Assembly (NCBI RefSeq): GCF_040049275.1
Contig: NZ_JBDZDT010000001.1
Coordinates: 248,001 to 312,000, forward strand
Source of the DNA: Aquabacter sp040049275
GTDB taxonomy: Bacteria; Pseudomonadota; Alphaproteobacteria; Rhizobiales; Xanthobacteraceae
Length of the DNA: 64,000 nt
Direction: 5' to 3'
The position numbers and the translations under genes were made by a program. The notes beneath the pieces were generated by a model. The model searched no databases, was not told the DNA's origin, and saw nothing but the letters and a program-made list of their open reading frames with translations. The number at the start of each line of letters is the position of its first letter. Position 1 is the stretch's first letter. This document shows, in pieces, positions 1 through 8,789 of the stretch.

Positions 1-68
1 TGACCCGTTCAAGCCCCAAGCGGGGACGTGAGCGCGGCCCTCGCGCGGAGGGACCGTTGCATCATTCC

Positions 69-181
69 CTCTTCCGCTTGCGGGGGAGGGTTAGGGAGGG
101 GGAAAAGTGCGTCCGCAGGTCCGAATGCGTTGCTCTGCTTGAGAGCCCCCTCCCCAGCCCTCCCCCGCAAGCGGGAGAGGG
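69..181. repeat. Inverted repeat pair of GC-rich palindromic element
   Basis: Two copies of a GC-rich element face each other: 69-102 (cttccgcttgcgggggaggg then ttagggaggggg) and 145-181 (its near reverse complement, containing cccgcaagcgggagaggg). Each holds a small internal palindrome around cgcttgcg/cgcaagcg. Elements of this type are dispersed in intergenic DNA of many Rhizobiales. A third short related motif (cccctcaaggggagaggg) lies at about 208-225. No gene is supported in 1-439; the long open frames crossing it are composition artefacts. Confidence 0.7.
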
Positions 182-308
182 GGCGAACCGCGCATATCGC
201 ACGGTCCCCTCAAGGGGAGAGGGTGAGATCAGCGGCGGTTTGAACACAGGTGCTCGTCCCGGCCGTCCACGGGACTCCGCGGGGTGCGCACCGAGAGGGG
301 AGACGTGG

Positions 309-331
309 ATGCCCGGGACAAGCCCGGGCAT
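309..331. repeat. Palindrome, REP-like (9-bp arms, 5-bp loop)
   Basis: A perfect palindrome with arms atgcccggg and cccgggcat around acaag. A near-identical palindrome sits at 385-409, where it forms the terminator of the bc1 operon. The motif resembles the GTCATGCCCGGGC-type palindromic repeat common between genes of alphaproteobacteria. There is no T-tract next to this copy, so I do not call it a terminator. Confidence 0.7.
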
Positions 332-376
332 GACGGCGAGCCGGCGAAACAGGCGCGCAAAACCCCGTCGTGCCCC

Positions 377-409
377 AAAAAGAAAATGCCCGGGACCAGC
401 CCGGGCATT
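377..409 (-). terminator. Rho-independent terminator of petABC
   Basis: On the minus strand, 31 bases after the petC stop, a 10-bp perfect stem (aatgcccggg / cccgggcatt, 385-409) with a 5-base loop is followed at once by ttcttttt (384-377). Stem plus T-tract is the classic intrinsic terminator form. The stem is a copy of the REP-like palindrome at 309-331, so a dispersed repeat appears to serve as the terminator. Confidence 0.8.
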
Positions 410-439
410 CCGTCATCTCAAGGTCGGTCGAACCGGCGC

Positions 440-1276
440 TCAGTGCGCCACGTTCTTCCACACCTTCTTCTTCGTGAAATAGAGCAGGCCCGACAGCACG
501 ATGAGGAAGATGAACACCTGGAAGCCCATGCGCTTGCGCGCATCGAGGTGGGGCTCGGCCATCCACATCATGAAGGCCGCGACGTCGCGGGAATACTGCT
601 CCACCGTGGCCGGCGCGCCGTCGGTATATTCGACCTGCCCGTCGCTCAGAGGCTTGGGCATGGCGATCTGGTGGCCGGGGAAATACTTGTTGTAGTGCAG
701 GCCCGTCTGCACCGTCGTGCCCGCCGGCGGCTCCACGTATCCGGTCAGGAGCGCATGGATATAGTCCACGCCGTGCTCCTGGTACTGGATGAAGGCGTCG
801 GTGATGAAGCCCGGGAAGCCCACATGGTAGGAGCGGGCCTTGGCGAGCACCGAGAAGTCCGGCGGCAGCGCACCGCCATTGGCGACGCGGGCGGCCGGGT
901 CGTTCGGGAAGGGCGCCGGCCAGTGATCCGACAGGCGGCCGGGACGCTGGAACATCTCGCCCTGGTCGTTGGGACCGTCGGTGACCTGATATTCGCCCGC
1001 CACCGCCTTGGCCTGGGCCTCGGAGAAGCCGGGGCCGCCGTCCTGGGCGAGGTTGCGGAAGTAGAAGTAGTTCGCCGAGTGGCACGAGGCGCACACTTCG
1101 CGGAACACCTTGAAGCCGCGCTGGAGCTGCCCCTGGTCGTAGCCGCCGAAAGGTCCGGCGAAGGACCAGGATTCCCGGTGCGGACGGTCGTCATGACCGC
1201 CGTCCGCCGCCTTGGCCGGTGCTCCGAGAAGGAGCGCCGCCGCAAGCGCACCGAAGAGAATGCTGCGATTGATCAT
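440..1276 (-). CDS. petC: Cytochrome c1 subunit of the bc1 complex
   Basis: Haem-c subunit of ubiquinol:cytochrome c reductase; it passes electrons from the Rieske protein to soluble or membrane cytochrome c. About 278 aa. It starts with a Sec signal (LFGALAAALLLGAPAKA), carries the haem-attachment motif CASCH, and ends with a single membrane anchor (FLIVLSGLLYF) followed by a basic tail, the normal c1 layout. I chose the ATG at 1276 because ggagagag lies just upstream and the signal peptide then begins at residue 1; a longer reading to 1357 would add an arginine-rich non-signal stretch overlapping petB. It lies 19 bases after petB as last gene of the petABC operon and is followed by the terminator at 377-409. 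In some alphaproteobacteria petB and petC are fused; here they are separate. Confidence 0.95.
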   Translation of the reverse strand: MINRSILFGALAAALLLGAPAKAADGGHDDRPHRESWSFAGPFGGYDQGQLQRGFKVFREVCASCHSANYFYFRNLAQDGGPGFSEAQAKAVAGEYQVTDGPNDQGEMFQRPGRLSDHWPAPFPNDPAARVANGGALPPDFSVLAKARSYHVGFPGFITDAFIQYQEHGVDYIHALLTGYVEPPAGTTVQTGLHYNKYFPGHQIAMPKPLSDGQVEYTDGAPATVEQYSRDVAAFMMWMAEPHLDARKRMGFQVFIFLIVLSGLLYFTKKKVWKNVAH

Positions 1277-1295
1277 CTCTCTCTCCGAGTGCTCG

Positions 1296-2555
1296 TCAGG
1301 CCTTCGCGGGGGACGCAACCGCCCCCTTCGCGCCCCGCGCCAGCACCGCGTCCGCAATGGAGGCGGGCATGGGCTTCGGCCGCTCGACGAGGCCGAGCAC
1401 GGGGAGGATGATGAGGAAGTGAATGAAGTAGTAGGCCGTCAGGATACGCGAGGCGATGACGAAGCCGCCTTCGGCCGGCTGGGAGCCGAGATAGCCGAGG
1501 CCCACCGCCACCACCGCGAAGATCCAGAAGAACTGCTTGTACAGCGGGCGATAGCGGGCCGAGCGCACCTTGGAGGTGTCGAGCCAGGGCAGCAGCGCCA
1601 GCACCGCGATGGCGCCGAACATGCACAGCACGCCGCCGAGCTTGTCCGGGATCGAGCGCAGGATCGCGTAGAACGGCAGGAAGTACCATTCGGGCACGAT
1701 GTGCGCCGGGGTCGAGAGCGGATTGGCCGGGATGTAATTGTCCGAATGGCCGAGATAGTTCGGGATGTAGAAGATGAACCAGGAGAAGAACAGCAGGAAC
1801 ACCACCATCCCGAACACGTCCTTGATGGTCGCGTAGGGCGTGAAGGGCACCGTGTCCTTGGCGACGCTCTTCACGTCGATGCCATCCGGGTTGTTCTGAC
1901 CCACATGGTGCAGCGCCCAGATGTGCAGGACGACGACGCCGGCAATCATGAAGGGCAGCAGGTAATGCAGGGAGAAGAAGCGGTTGAGGGTCGGGTCACC
2001 CACCGAATAGCCGCCCCACAGATACTGCACGATGGTCTCGCCGATCCAGGGAATGGCGGAGAACAGGTTGGTGATGACGGTGGCGCCCCAGTAGGACATC
2101 TGGCCCCAGGGGAGCACATAGCCCATGAAGGCGGTGGCCATCATCAGCAGGTAGATGATCACGCCGAGGATCCACAGCACTTCGCGGGGCGCCTTGTAGG
2201 AGCCGTAATACATGCCGCGGAACATGTGGATGTAGACCGCGATGAAGAACATCGAGGCGCCGTTGGCGTGGATGTAGCGGATGAGCCAGCCGTAATCCAC
2301 GTCGCGCATGATGTGCTCGACGCGGGCGAAGGAGATCGGCGCATAGGCGGTGTAGTGCATGGCCAGCACCACGCCCGACACGATCTGGCAGACCAGCATG
2401 AAGGTCAGGATGGCCCCGAACGTCCACAGATAGTTCAGGTTCTTCGGCACCGGATAAGCAATGGCCGAGGAATGCACCAGTCCGACCAGCGGCAGCCGGC
2501 TCTCGAACCAGCGCGCGATCTTTCCCTGGGGCTGGTAGGTGGAATGTCCTTCCAT
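1296..2555 (-). CDS. petB: Cytochrome b subunit of the bc1 complex
   Basis: Membrane core of the bc1 complex, carrying two b haems and the Qo and Qi quinone sites. About 419 aa with eight or more hydrophobic segments. Visible landmarks are the haem-ligand histidine context VVLAMHYT and LRY-type IRYIHANGAS, the GYVLPWGQMSYWGA segment of the Qo region, a second histidine pair in VVLHIWALHHVG, and the PEWY motif (VPEWYFLPFY) of the ef loop. A reading from the TTG at 2564 is open, but the Shine-Dalgarno-like aaagg sits directly against that TTG and is well spaced (9 bases) from the ATG at 2555, so I place the start there. It lies between petA (37 bases upstream) and petC (19 bases downstream). 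Confidence 0.97.
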   Translation of the reverse strand: MEGHSTYQPQGKIARWFESRLPLVGLVHSSAIAYPVPKNLNYLWTFGAILTFMLVCQIVSGVVLAMHYTAYAPISFARVEHIMRDVDYGWLIRYIHANGASMFFIAVYIHMFRGMYYGSYKAPREVLWILGVIIYLLMMATAFMGYVLPWGQMSYWGATVITNLFSAIPWIGETIVQYLWGGYSVGDPTLNRFFSLHYLLPFMIAGVVVLHIWALHHVGQNNPDGIDVKSVAKDTVPFTPYATIKDVFGMVVFLLFFSWFIFYIPNYLGHSDNYIPANPLSTPAHIVPEWYFLPFYAILRSIPDKLGGVLCMFGAIAVLALLPWLDTSKVRSARYRPLYKQFFWIFAVVAVGLGYLGSQPAEGGFVIASRILTAYYFIHFLIILPVLGLVERPKPMPASIADAVLARGAKGAVASPAKA

Positions 2556-2592
2556 GGGGTCCAACCTTTACTGAGCGAGGCGACGCGCGGCG

Positions 2593-3117
2593 TCAGCCGA
2601 TCACGATCTTGGTGTCGGAAACGAAATTGTACGGGGGCACGGCAAGATTGAGCGGCGCCGGCCCGACCCGCACGCGGCCCGACGAATCGTATTGCGAGCC
2701 GTGGCAGGGGCAGAACCAGCCGTCATAATTGCCCTGGTGGCCCAGGGGCACGCAGCCGAGATGGGTGCAGATGCCGATCACCACGAGGAAATTGTCGTGG
2801 CCCGCCTTCACGCGGTCTTGGTCGGGCTGCGGGTCGATCAGCTGGCTGACGGGCACGGCGCGGGCCGCTTCCACGTCCTTCGGGGCGCGATTGAAGATGA
2901 AGATGGGCTTGCCGCGCCACTGGACCGTGACGATCTGGCCCTCGGAAATGGGGGAGAGATCCACTTCGGTGGTGGAGAGCGCGAGCACCGACTGGTCCGG
3001 CTGGAGCTGGGAGACGAAGGGCCACACCATGCCCGCAACGCCCACTGCGCCCACCGCCCCCGTGGCGATATAGAGGAAGTCTCGACGGTTGGTTCCCGAG
3101 GTCTCCGTATGTGCCAC
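2593..3117 (-). CDS. petA: Rieske iron-sulfur subunit of the bc1 complex
   Basis: The [2Fe-2S] subunit that takes electrons from ubiquinol at the Qo site. The N-terminus has a twin-arginine-like motif (TNRRDFLY) before a hydrophobic anchor (GAVGAVGVAGMVWPF), as expected for Tat-exported Rieske proteins. The cluster-binding boxes CTHLGC and CPCHGS are intact, and the C-terminal fold PAPLNLAVPPY is typical. About 174 aa. The open frame reaches a GTG at 3132; I prefer the GTG at 3117 because gagga lies about 10 bases upstream, so initiation at 3132 would bury this site inside the gene. First gene of petABC, transcribed away from trmL across a 287-base divergent intergenic region. Confidence 0.95.
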   Translation of the reverse strand: MAHTETSGTNRRDFLYIATGAVGAVGVAGMVWPFVSQLQPDQSVLALSTTEVDLSPISEGQIVTVQWRGKPIFIFNRAPKDVEAARAVPVSQLIDPQPDQDRVKAGHDNFLVVIGICTHLGCVPLGHQGNYDGWFCPCHGSQYDSSGRVRVGPAPLNLAVPPYNFVSDTKIVIG

Positions 3118-3267
3118 GGCGCTTGTCCTCACTCGTCTGTCCGGTCAGGCCTACACGGCGCGCTTTGGTGCGGGGGAAGCTCCGTGCGCGGGAACCCCCA
3201 TTCCGCGCGCGGCGCGAGGCCTTGTGCGGCGGCCCCGCTGCCTGCGGAGCGCCACATTCGATTGCCT

Positions 3268-3296
3268 CTAATTGCACCCTCTTTTGCCCTTGTCCA
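3268..3296 (-). promoter_or_regulatory. Possible sigma70-type promoter for petABC
   Basis: On the minus strand tggaca (3296-3291, five of six matches to TTGACA) is followed after 17 bases by aattag (3273-3268, three of six to TATAAT). It lies about 150 bases before petA in the divergent petA/trmL intergenic region. The -10 match is poor, so this is only a candidate. Confidence 0.25.
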
Positions 3297-3404
3297 GATC
3301 GCCGCCGTGCGGCACGCGGTCCTGCCGGGGTGGCATGAACGCGCAAGGCGGCCCCTCGGGAACACCCCGGCCGTCCCGATGCCCCGCTCCAAGGCTCAAG
3401 CTCA

Positions 3405-3890
3405 ATGATCCTCGCGCTTTATTGCCCCGACATCGCCCAGAATGCTGGTACCTGCCTGAGGACCGGCGCGTGCCTCGGCGTTCCCGTGCATATCATCGAG
3501 CCGGCGGGCTTTCCGGTGGGGAATGCCGCCTTCCGGCGCGCCGGCATGGACTATCTCGACCATGTGGATTTCGAACGCCATAGCTCTTTTGCCGCCTTCG
3601 AGGCGCGCCGCAGGCAGGAGGGACGGCGGCTTGTTCTGTTCACCACGAAGGGCGCTCGGCCCTTCCACGATTTCGCTTTCCGCCCCGACGACGCGCTGCT
3701 GTTCGGGCGCGAATCGGCCGGCGTGCCGGACGAAGTGCATGCTGCGGCCGATGCGCGCCTCGTGATTCCCCTGCGCTCCGGTTTGCGCTCCCTCAATGTG
3801 GCGGTCGCCGCCGGCATGGCATTGGCGGAGGCACTGCGCCAGACCGGTCTCTTTCCCGGCTCCATTCCCGAGGTGGCCGAACGGGGATAG
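3405..3890 (+). CDS. trmL: tRNA (cytidine(34)-2'-O)-methyltransferase TrmL
   Basis: SPOUT-class methyltransferase that 2'-O-methylates the wobble nucleotide of some leucine tRNAs. At 161 aa it has the usual TrmL length. Diagnostic motifs of the trefoil knot are present: QNAGTCLRTGACLG near residue 12, LLFGRESAGVPDEVH near 97, and the C-terminal IPLRSGLRSLNVAVAAGMAL. The first motif differs slightly from the usual NxGNxxRTC form (AGTCLRTG). The start ATG at 3405 fits the family N-terminus (ILALYCPDIAQN); only a weak ribosome site (aagg) precedes it. hemF follows 33 bases downstream on the same strand and may be co-transcribed. Confidence 0.93.
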   Translation: MILALYCPDIAQNAGTCLRTGACLGVPVHIIEPAGFPVGNAAFRRAGMDYLDHVDFERHSSFAAFEARRRQEGRRLVLFTTKGARPFHDFAFRPDDALLFGRESAGVPDEVHAAADARLVIPLRSGLRSLNVAVAAGMALAEALRQTGLFPGSIPEVAERG

Positions 3891-3923
3891 AAGGCGCAAG
3901 GAGAAGGAAGGAAGGACGTCTCC

Positions 3924-4808
3924 ATGCTCCCCCCCGACATCGAGGTTCGCAAGACCCGCGCCCGCACCTGGTTCGAGGAGCTTCAGACGCGCATCACCGC
4001 CGCCTTCGAGGCGATCGAGGACGAGGCGTCCGCATCCCTCTACCCCGGCGCCCCCGGCCGCTTCGAGCGCACCCCCTGGGATCGCACCGACCATAGCGGC
4101 GCACCGGGCGGGGGCGGCACCATGGCGCTGATGCGCGGGCGCGTGTTCGAGAAGGTGGGCGTGCACACCTCCACCGTCCATGGCGAGTTCGCTCCCGAAT
4201 TCCGTGGCCAGATCCCCGGCGCCTCGGAAGACCCGCGCTTCTGGGCCTCCGGCATCTCGCTCATCGCCCACATGACGAACCCGCACGTGCCCGCGGTGCA
4301 CATGAACACCCGCTTCGTGGTGACCACCAAGAGCTGGTTCGGCGGCGGGGCGGACCTCACCCCGGTGCTGGACCGGCGGCGCACCCAGGAAGACCCCGAT
4401 ACAATCGCCTTCCACCGCGCCATGAAGGCCGCCTGCACGCCGCACAAGGTGGCCGACTACAAGAAACTGAAGGCGTGGTGCGATGACTATTTCCACCTGA
4501 AGCACCGCAATGAGCCCCGCGGCATCGGCGGCATCTTCTATGACTGGCTGGACAGCTCCGACTTCCCCGCCGACTTCGCCTTCACGCAGGACGTGGGCCG
4601 CGCCTTCCTCGACATCTACCCCAAGCTCGTGCGCGCCAACCTCTCCACCCCCTGGAGCGAGGCGGACCGGGAGGAGCAGCTCATCCGGCGCGGGCGCTAT
4701 GTGGAGTTCAACCTGCTCTACGACCGGGGCACCATTTTCGGCCTGAAGACGGGCGGCAATGTCGCCTCCATCCTCTCCTCCATGCCCCCCGTGGTGAAGT
4801 GGCCTTGA
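3924..4808 (+). CDS. hemF: Oxygen-dependent coproporphyrinogen III oxidase
   Basis: Catalyses oxidative decarboxylation of coproporphyrinogen III to protoporphyrinogen IX in haem synthesis, using O2. At 294 aa it is standard length. Strong family motifs are visible: GGGGTMALMRGRVFEKVGVH near residue 60, ThrHMNTRF-type VHMNTRFV, WFGGGADLTP near 135, the signature around DDYFHLKHRNEPRGIGGIFYD, and the C-terminal YVEFNLLYDRGTIFGLKTGG with SILSSMPP. The start is preceded by aaggaagga at good spacing. Its place beside the bc1 operon makes functional sense because both serve haem-dependent respiration. Confidence 0.96.
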   Translation: MLPPDIEVRKTRARTWFEELQTRITAAFEAIEDEASASLYPGAPGRFERTPWDRTDHSGAPGGGGTMALMRGRVFEKVGVHTSTVHGEFAPEFRGQIPGASEDPRFWASGISLIAHMTNPHVPAVHMNTRFVVTTKSWFGGGADLTPVLDRRRTQEDPDTIAFHRAMKAACTPHKVADYKKLKAWCDDYFHLKHRNEPRGIGGIFYDWLDSSDFPADFAFTQDVGRAFLDIYPKLVRANLSTPWSEADREEQLIRRGRYVEFNLLYDRGTIFGLKTGGNVASILSSMPPVVKWP

Positions 4809-4904
4809 AATCCAGGCCCTAGTCGCGCGACAACGTCCGCGCAACAGGCTCGGGGGCGAGGGTGCAGAAGCCCGCACGGGACGCCGACATCCGGCAGGTG
4901 ATCC

Positions 4905-6992
4905 ATGCCGCCTGACGCCCCTGCCCCCGGCTGGCGCGAGCGCGCGCGGCTGCTCGCGGCGGATCTCCTGGTGTTCGACACGAGGCGCCTCGGCTGGGTG
5001 CTGGCGCTGCGCACCCTGATCGGCCTTTTGGTGCCGCTGGTTCTGGCGCGGTGGCTGGACATGCCGTCCCTCATCTGGGTCGGTATCGGCGCCTATCTGC
5101 TGGCCATCGGCGACAGCATGGACGATGGCGACCGGCACCAGAAGCTGCGCCTCGCCATCGGCGCGCTGCTGGGCGGCCTTGCGCTGGCCACAGGCGTGCT
5201 CGCCGGCGCCAGCTTGCCGCTGGCGGTGGCCGGCATGCTGTTCTGGGGGCTGCTTACGGGCCTCATGGGGGTCTACGGCAATGCCTTCGCCACCATGTCG
5301 CTGCCCATTGCCTGGGCCTATGCGGAGCTCGGCCTGCCGGGCAGCAACCATTCCCTCTCCCACGCTTTCCATCTTGGCGGCCTGTTCGCGCTGGGCGGCG
5401 GGCTCACCCTTGTCCTCACGCTGGCGCTGCGCTTCGGCGGCCCCCATGGCCGGGTGAAGGCGCAGGTGGCTGCCTGCTATCGCGCCGCGGCCGACTATTT
5501 CGAGCCGAAGGGTCCGCACGGCGCCATCTCACCCGAGACACGGGTGCGCAGCGCCATCGCCGAGGCGCGCCGCATGGCCTCCCAGACCCGTGGCGCGGCG
5601 CAGGCATCGAGCCGGGCCAACCAGCGCCATCTGGTGCTGATCGAGATGGCCGACCGCCTCTTCTCGCTCACCGGCGCATTCCTGGAAGAGGGCCGCACGC
5701 CCCCTCCCCTGTTCCGGGAGGCCGCCCTCGCCATCGCCTCCGCCTTGGAGGGAAAGGCGCCGGAAGCGGACCTGCGCGGTCTCATGACGGCACTGGACGC
5801 CCATGCCGCCGGGGCGCAGCCGGCATTCGGCACAAGCGCGCTGGAAAACCGCATGGAGCGGGAACTCTCCCACGCGCTCCACATCCTCCTCGGCGATGCG
5901 GCGCCTGCTTTGCCCCTCGCCCAGCCTGCTCCAAGCGCGCGCCTCTCGCAGATCCTCGCGCCACTAATCCAGAATCTGGACTGGAACTCGGTGGTGGCCC
6001 GGCACGCGCTGCGCTTCGCGGTGGTGGCGGCCGTGGCGGTGATGATCTTCTGGGTGTTCCCGAAGCCGTTCGGCTATTGGGTGCCGCTCACGGTGACGGT
6101 GATTCTAAAACCCTATGCGGGCATGACGCTGGCGCGCGCCGTGCAGCGCCTCGCCGGCACCACCGCGGGCATCCTTGTGGGCATGGCGCTCATGCCGCTG
6201 CTGCCGACCCCGGCCCTCCAGCTCTTCGTCGTGGCGATCGCCTTCTTCTGGATGATGGCGGTGCTGCCTTTCAATTACAGCCTCGCCATCTTCTTCCTCT
6301 CTGCCGGGCTCATCCCCTTCGAGCATGTGCTGACGCCGGGGCTGGGGCTCGATGTGGGGCCCATGCGCCTCCTCGCGACAGGCATCGGCGCGGCGCTGGC
6401 CTTGGTGGGCGGGCACCTCCTCTGGCCTACTTTCGAGCGGCGGAACCTGCCCGGCCTGCTCCGCGCCTCCGTGTCGTCCATGGCGGCTTATGCCGACTTC
6501 GTGCTCAACGCGGCCGAGGGGCGAACGGACGTGGCCGCAGCCGAGGCGGCGCGCCGCCGGGCCGGGCTCGACACCACCAACCTCCAGGCCGCCCTGCAGC
6601 GGGCCATGACCGAGATTGGCGGCGAGCCCGGCGCCATGCAGGCGACAATCCGCGCCTCAACAGCGCTCCAGCAGCTCAGCCGGACCCTGAACGCCCTCAT
6701 GAACGCGGCCCCCGCGCTGGCCCGACAGCCCGCCGCGCTCACGCCCTTCCGCACCGCCTTCGCCTCGGCTTTGGCCGGCCTCGGCACCGGCGCGCCACGC
6801 ACCTCGACCAAAACGCTGCGGGCGGCGCTGCCTGCAGAAGCAACGGGCGAAGACACATTCCTCGGGCGTGAGCTGGAACGCCTGACCTCCGAGTTCGAAA
6901 TGCTGCGCGACGCGCTTGCCGCTCTGGCGCAACCCGTCTTCAGCGCCTCCGGCGAGACCCCGGCGCCAGGCAAGGCCGTGACCAAGGCATGA
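4905..6992 (+). CDS. FUSC-family (YccS/AaeB-like) inner-membrane protein
   Basis: A 695-aa integral membrane protein with the duplicated layout of the FUSC (fusaric acid resistance/AaeB/YccS) family: a first hydrophobic block at about residues 25-185, a soluble helical region at 190-350, a second hydrophobic block at about 365-510 (FGYWVPLTVTVILKPYAGMT is a typical family segment), and a C-terminal soluble helical domain. Family members are linked to efflux of aromatic acids or are uncharacterised, so the substrate cannot be named. It begins 96 bases after hemF with caggtg upstream of the ATG. No adaptor (AaeA-like) gene accompanies it, which argues against a simple AaeAB pump. A 600-aa open frame inside it is a shadow of the GC-rich codon pattern. 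Confidence 0.85.
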   Translation: MPPDAPAPGWRERARLLAADLLVFDTRRLGWVLALRTLIGLLVPLVLARWLDMPSLIWVGIGAYLLAIGDSMDDGDRHQKLRLAIGALLGGLALATGVLAGASLPLAVAGMLFWGLLTGLMGVYGNAFATMSLPIAWAYAELGLPGSNHSLSHAFHLGGLFALGGGLTLVLTLALRFGGPHGRVKAQVAACYRAAADYFEPKGPHGAISPETRVRSAIAEARRMASQTRGAAQASSRANQRHLVLIEMADRLFSLTGAFLEEGRTPPPLFREAALAIASALEGKAPEADLRGLMTALDAHAAGAQPAFGTSALENRMERELSHALHILLGDAAPALPLAQPAPSARLSQILAPLIQNLDWNSVVARHALRFAVVAAVAVMIFWVFPKPFGYWVPLTVTVILKPYAGMTLARAVQRLAGTTAGILVGMALMPLLPTPALQLFVVAIAFFWMMAVLPFNYSLAIFFLSAGLIPFEHVLTPGLGLDVGPMRLLATGIGAALALVGGHLLWPTFERRNLPGLLRASVSSMAAYADFVLNAAEGRTDVAAAEAARRRAGLDTTNLQAALQRAMTEIGGEPGAMQATIRASTALQQLSRTLNALMNAAPALARQPAALTPFRTAFASALAGLGTGAPRTSTKTLRAALPAEATGEDTFLGRELERLTSEFEMLRDALAALAQPVFSASGETPAPGKAVTKA

Positions 6993-7181
6993 GGCGATAG
7001 CGCGGCGACGTGACGGGCTCCGGGGCCGCATCGTCCCTCAGCCGCCCTAGCGCACGCAGGTCAGCTCCGAACGTATCCGCATGTGCCACCTGCTGGGGCA
7101 CGTGCTGGAGGCCAAAGCATGCACAACGACCGCCGATGCGATTGTCATGGCGCGGACGATGAGGTAGACGAGGAATCTGCG

Positions 7182-7261
<80 letters not shown>

Positions 7262-7267
7262 ATCTTT

Positions 7268-7468
7268 TCAATAGTTTAGCGTGAATCTGGCGACTCCCCT
7301 CGCCACATCCCACAGACCTTTCCCACACAAACCTCCATGGGCGAGCGCCCAGCCGCTCAGCACTGCCTCCGCAGCGATGTCCTTCCCGGCAGCCCTGCAC
7401 TGCGCCAGCACCCGCTTGTAGCGGTCATGTCCCTTCGCCTTGCCGGCTGCCATTGCAATCGTGAGCGC
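7268..7468 (-). pseudogene. Probable remnant of a thermonuclease-like (SNase) gene
   Basis: The minus-strand reading contains HDRYKRVLAQC followed by AAGKDIAAEAVLSGWALAHGG. This resembles the C-terminal half of staphylococcal-nuclease-like proteins (DRYGR-VARC, then G-DI---LV--G-A-A). The N-terminal half with the catalytic Arg/Asp/Glu set is absent, the region after WALAHGG is degenerate, and no proper start precedes it, so it looks like a gene fragment ending just beside the tRNA. The similarity is short and judged by eye. Confidence 0.35.
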
Positions 7469-7641
7469 CACCGGCGTCACCGAAGAATGGGAATTTCTCG
7501 TGATCTGCGCGGTCATCATCGCGCTGAGCCCAATCTGTGTCAGAACGGTCGGCGTCTGGCTGGGGTATATCAAAAAGCACGAGCACCGGGGGGGCTATTG
7601 GGGTCCCGCTTCAGCACCGGACGTTCCGCAAGGGGCCAACA

Positions 7642-8559
7642 ATGTCCACATCGCGTAGGGCGCTTTCCGTTTTGGGCGTGCTGCTGTTCGCGCAGCCCGC
7701 ATTCGCGCTCTCGAACTCCGAGCAGTTGCAGGCCTTCAATACCGCAGCGCTCGCCGCCTACGCGGCCGGGAAGTCACAAATGCTGGCAAAGCGCGGCCCG
7801 GCAATTCTGGTGGGAGAAGACATCACCCTCTTGGCAGACGGCAAGGAGACCCGCGTCGACTATATTCCAGCGACCTACACCAACCAGAAAACCGTCGCCC
7901 ACCTTGCCCTCGGCGCGGTGGTTGTATTGGAGGCGTTCGCGGATGATCCGGCCGCTAATGCGGCTACATGGAAGCCGCACCTCGAAAAGCTGCTGGCGCA
8001 GGCGCAGGCCCTCAAGCCGATTGTCGGAACGCTTGGCTTTGATGACGACGCTCTGGCGCGGGCGAACTTCGTTCTCGACAAGGGCAGCGCCTTCATTTCC
8101 TCGACCCTTGCCGCCGGTACCTACACGCGCGCTGATCTCCAGGCCTTCGCTCGCGACCTCACCCCCATCCTTCTCGGGAGCGCCACCAGCGTGGCCAAGG
8201 CGCAGATCGACGGGCTTCACCGCGTTGTCGAGGAATGGCGCGCGCAGATGTCGCCTGAGGAGTGGGCAAAGGTGCGCGTCGTGGTGCTCGGGCCGCACAT
8301 GCCGCGTGACGGCAATATCCTCGTCAACTATTTCCGTTTCGCCTTCGGAAAAGACGAAGCCGAGAAGCGCGTGACCTATGCCGAGAACGTCTTCGACAAG
8401 GCTGGCGGCCTGAACCTGCTCGGCACCATCCTGACCGACCGCAGAATGGCCAAGCTGGTCTTCGACGATGAGATGCGGATGGATCGTGATCTACTCAGCG
8501 ACGCCGCGCAGGCCTATCTGCTGGAGAAGTTCGGCAAGCTAGGTAAGTCGCGCCCATAG
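7642..8559 (+). CDS. Hypothetical exported protein (305 aa)
   Basis: I do not recognise a family. The N-terminus is a Sec-type signal (RRALSVLGVLLFAQPAFALS), so the product is probably periplasmic. The mature part is mostly charged, alpha-helix-prone sequence with no cysteines and no obvious catalytic motif. It contains two alanine/leucine-rich helical stretches (HLALGAVVVLEAF and FARDLTPILLGSA) and a C-terminal segment ending KLGKSRP. The ATG at 7642 is chosen because aagggg lies 8 bases upstream and the signal starts there; the frame is open further upstream but encodes non-signal sequence. It stands alone between the tRNA and a small membrane-protein gene. Confidence 0.75.
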   Translation: MSTSRRALSVLGVLLFAQPAFALSNSEQLQAFNTAALAAYAAGKSQMLAKRGPAILVGEDITLLADGKETRVDYIPATYTNQKTVAHLALGAVVVLEAFADDPAANAATWKPHLEKLLAQAQALKPIVGTLGFDDDALARANFVLDKGSAFISSTLAAGTYTRADLQAFARDLTPILLGSATSVAKAQIDGLHRVVEEWRAQMSPEEWAKVRVVVLGPHMPRDGNILVNYFRFAFGKDEAEKRVTYAENVFDKAGGLNLLGTILTDRRMAKLVFDDEMRMDRDLLSDAAQAYLLEKFGKLGKSRP

Positions 8560-8789
8560 GCGGCGACGCAGGATGGATGACGGTCTGGTGATGACAAGCT
8601 GGGGCATATCTTTGGGAAGGTCACACACCTCCAGAGACGAAGATTGGCGCTACCGGAGGGCGCGGAGCAAAGACCAAGAATGACTTCGCCAATTTGGCGA
8701 ACTCAAATACTGAACCAGCCCCCCGCTTCACTACCGCCATGTCCACCGCGACCGGCAAGTCGGAGCGGACATGGTGCGGGAGGCTGCCG

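Noticed and set aside
3402..5519. A 705-codon minus-strand open frame opposite trmL, hemF and the FUSC gene
   Set aside because: It is antisense to three well-supported genes and shows no recognisable domain; it results from high GC at third codon positions.
5051..6871. A 606-codon open frame in another frame of the FUSC gene
   Set aside because: Arg/Pro/Gly/Ala-rich without motifs; the FUSC reading has clean membrane segments.
7440..7658. A 72-codon open frame with one hydrophobic segment
   Set aside because: It starts with TTG without a ribosome site and overlaps the start of the exported-protein gene; the opposite strand has the better nuclease-like match.
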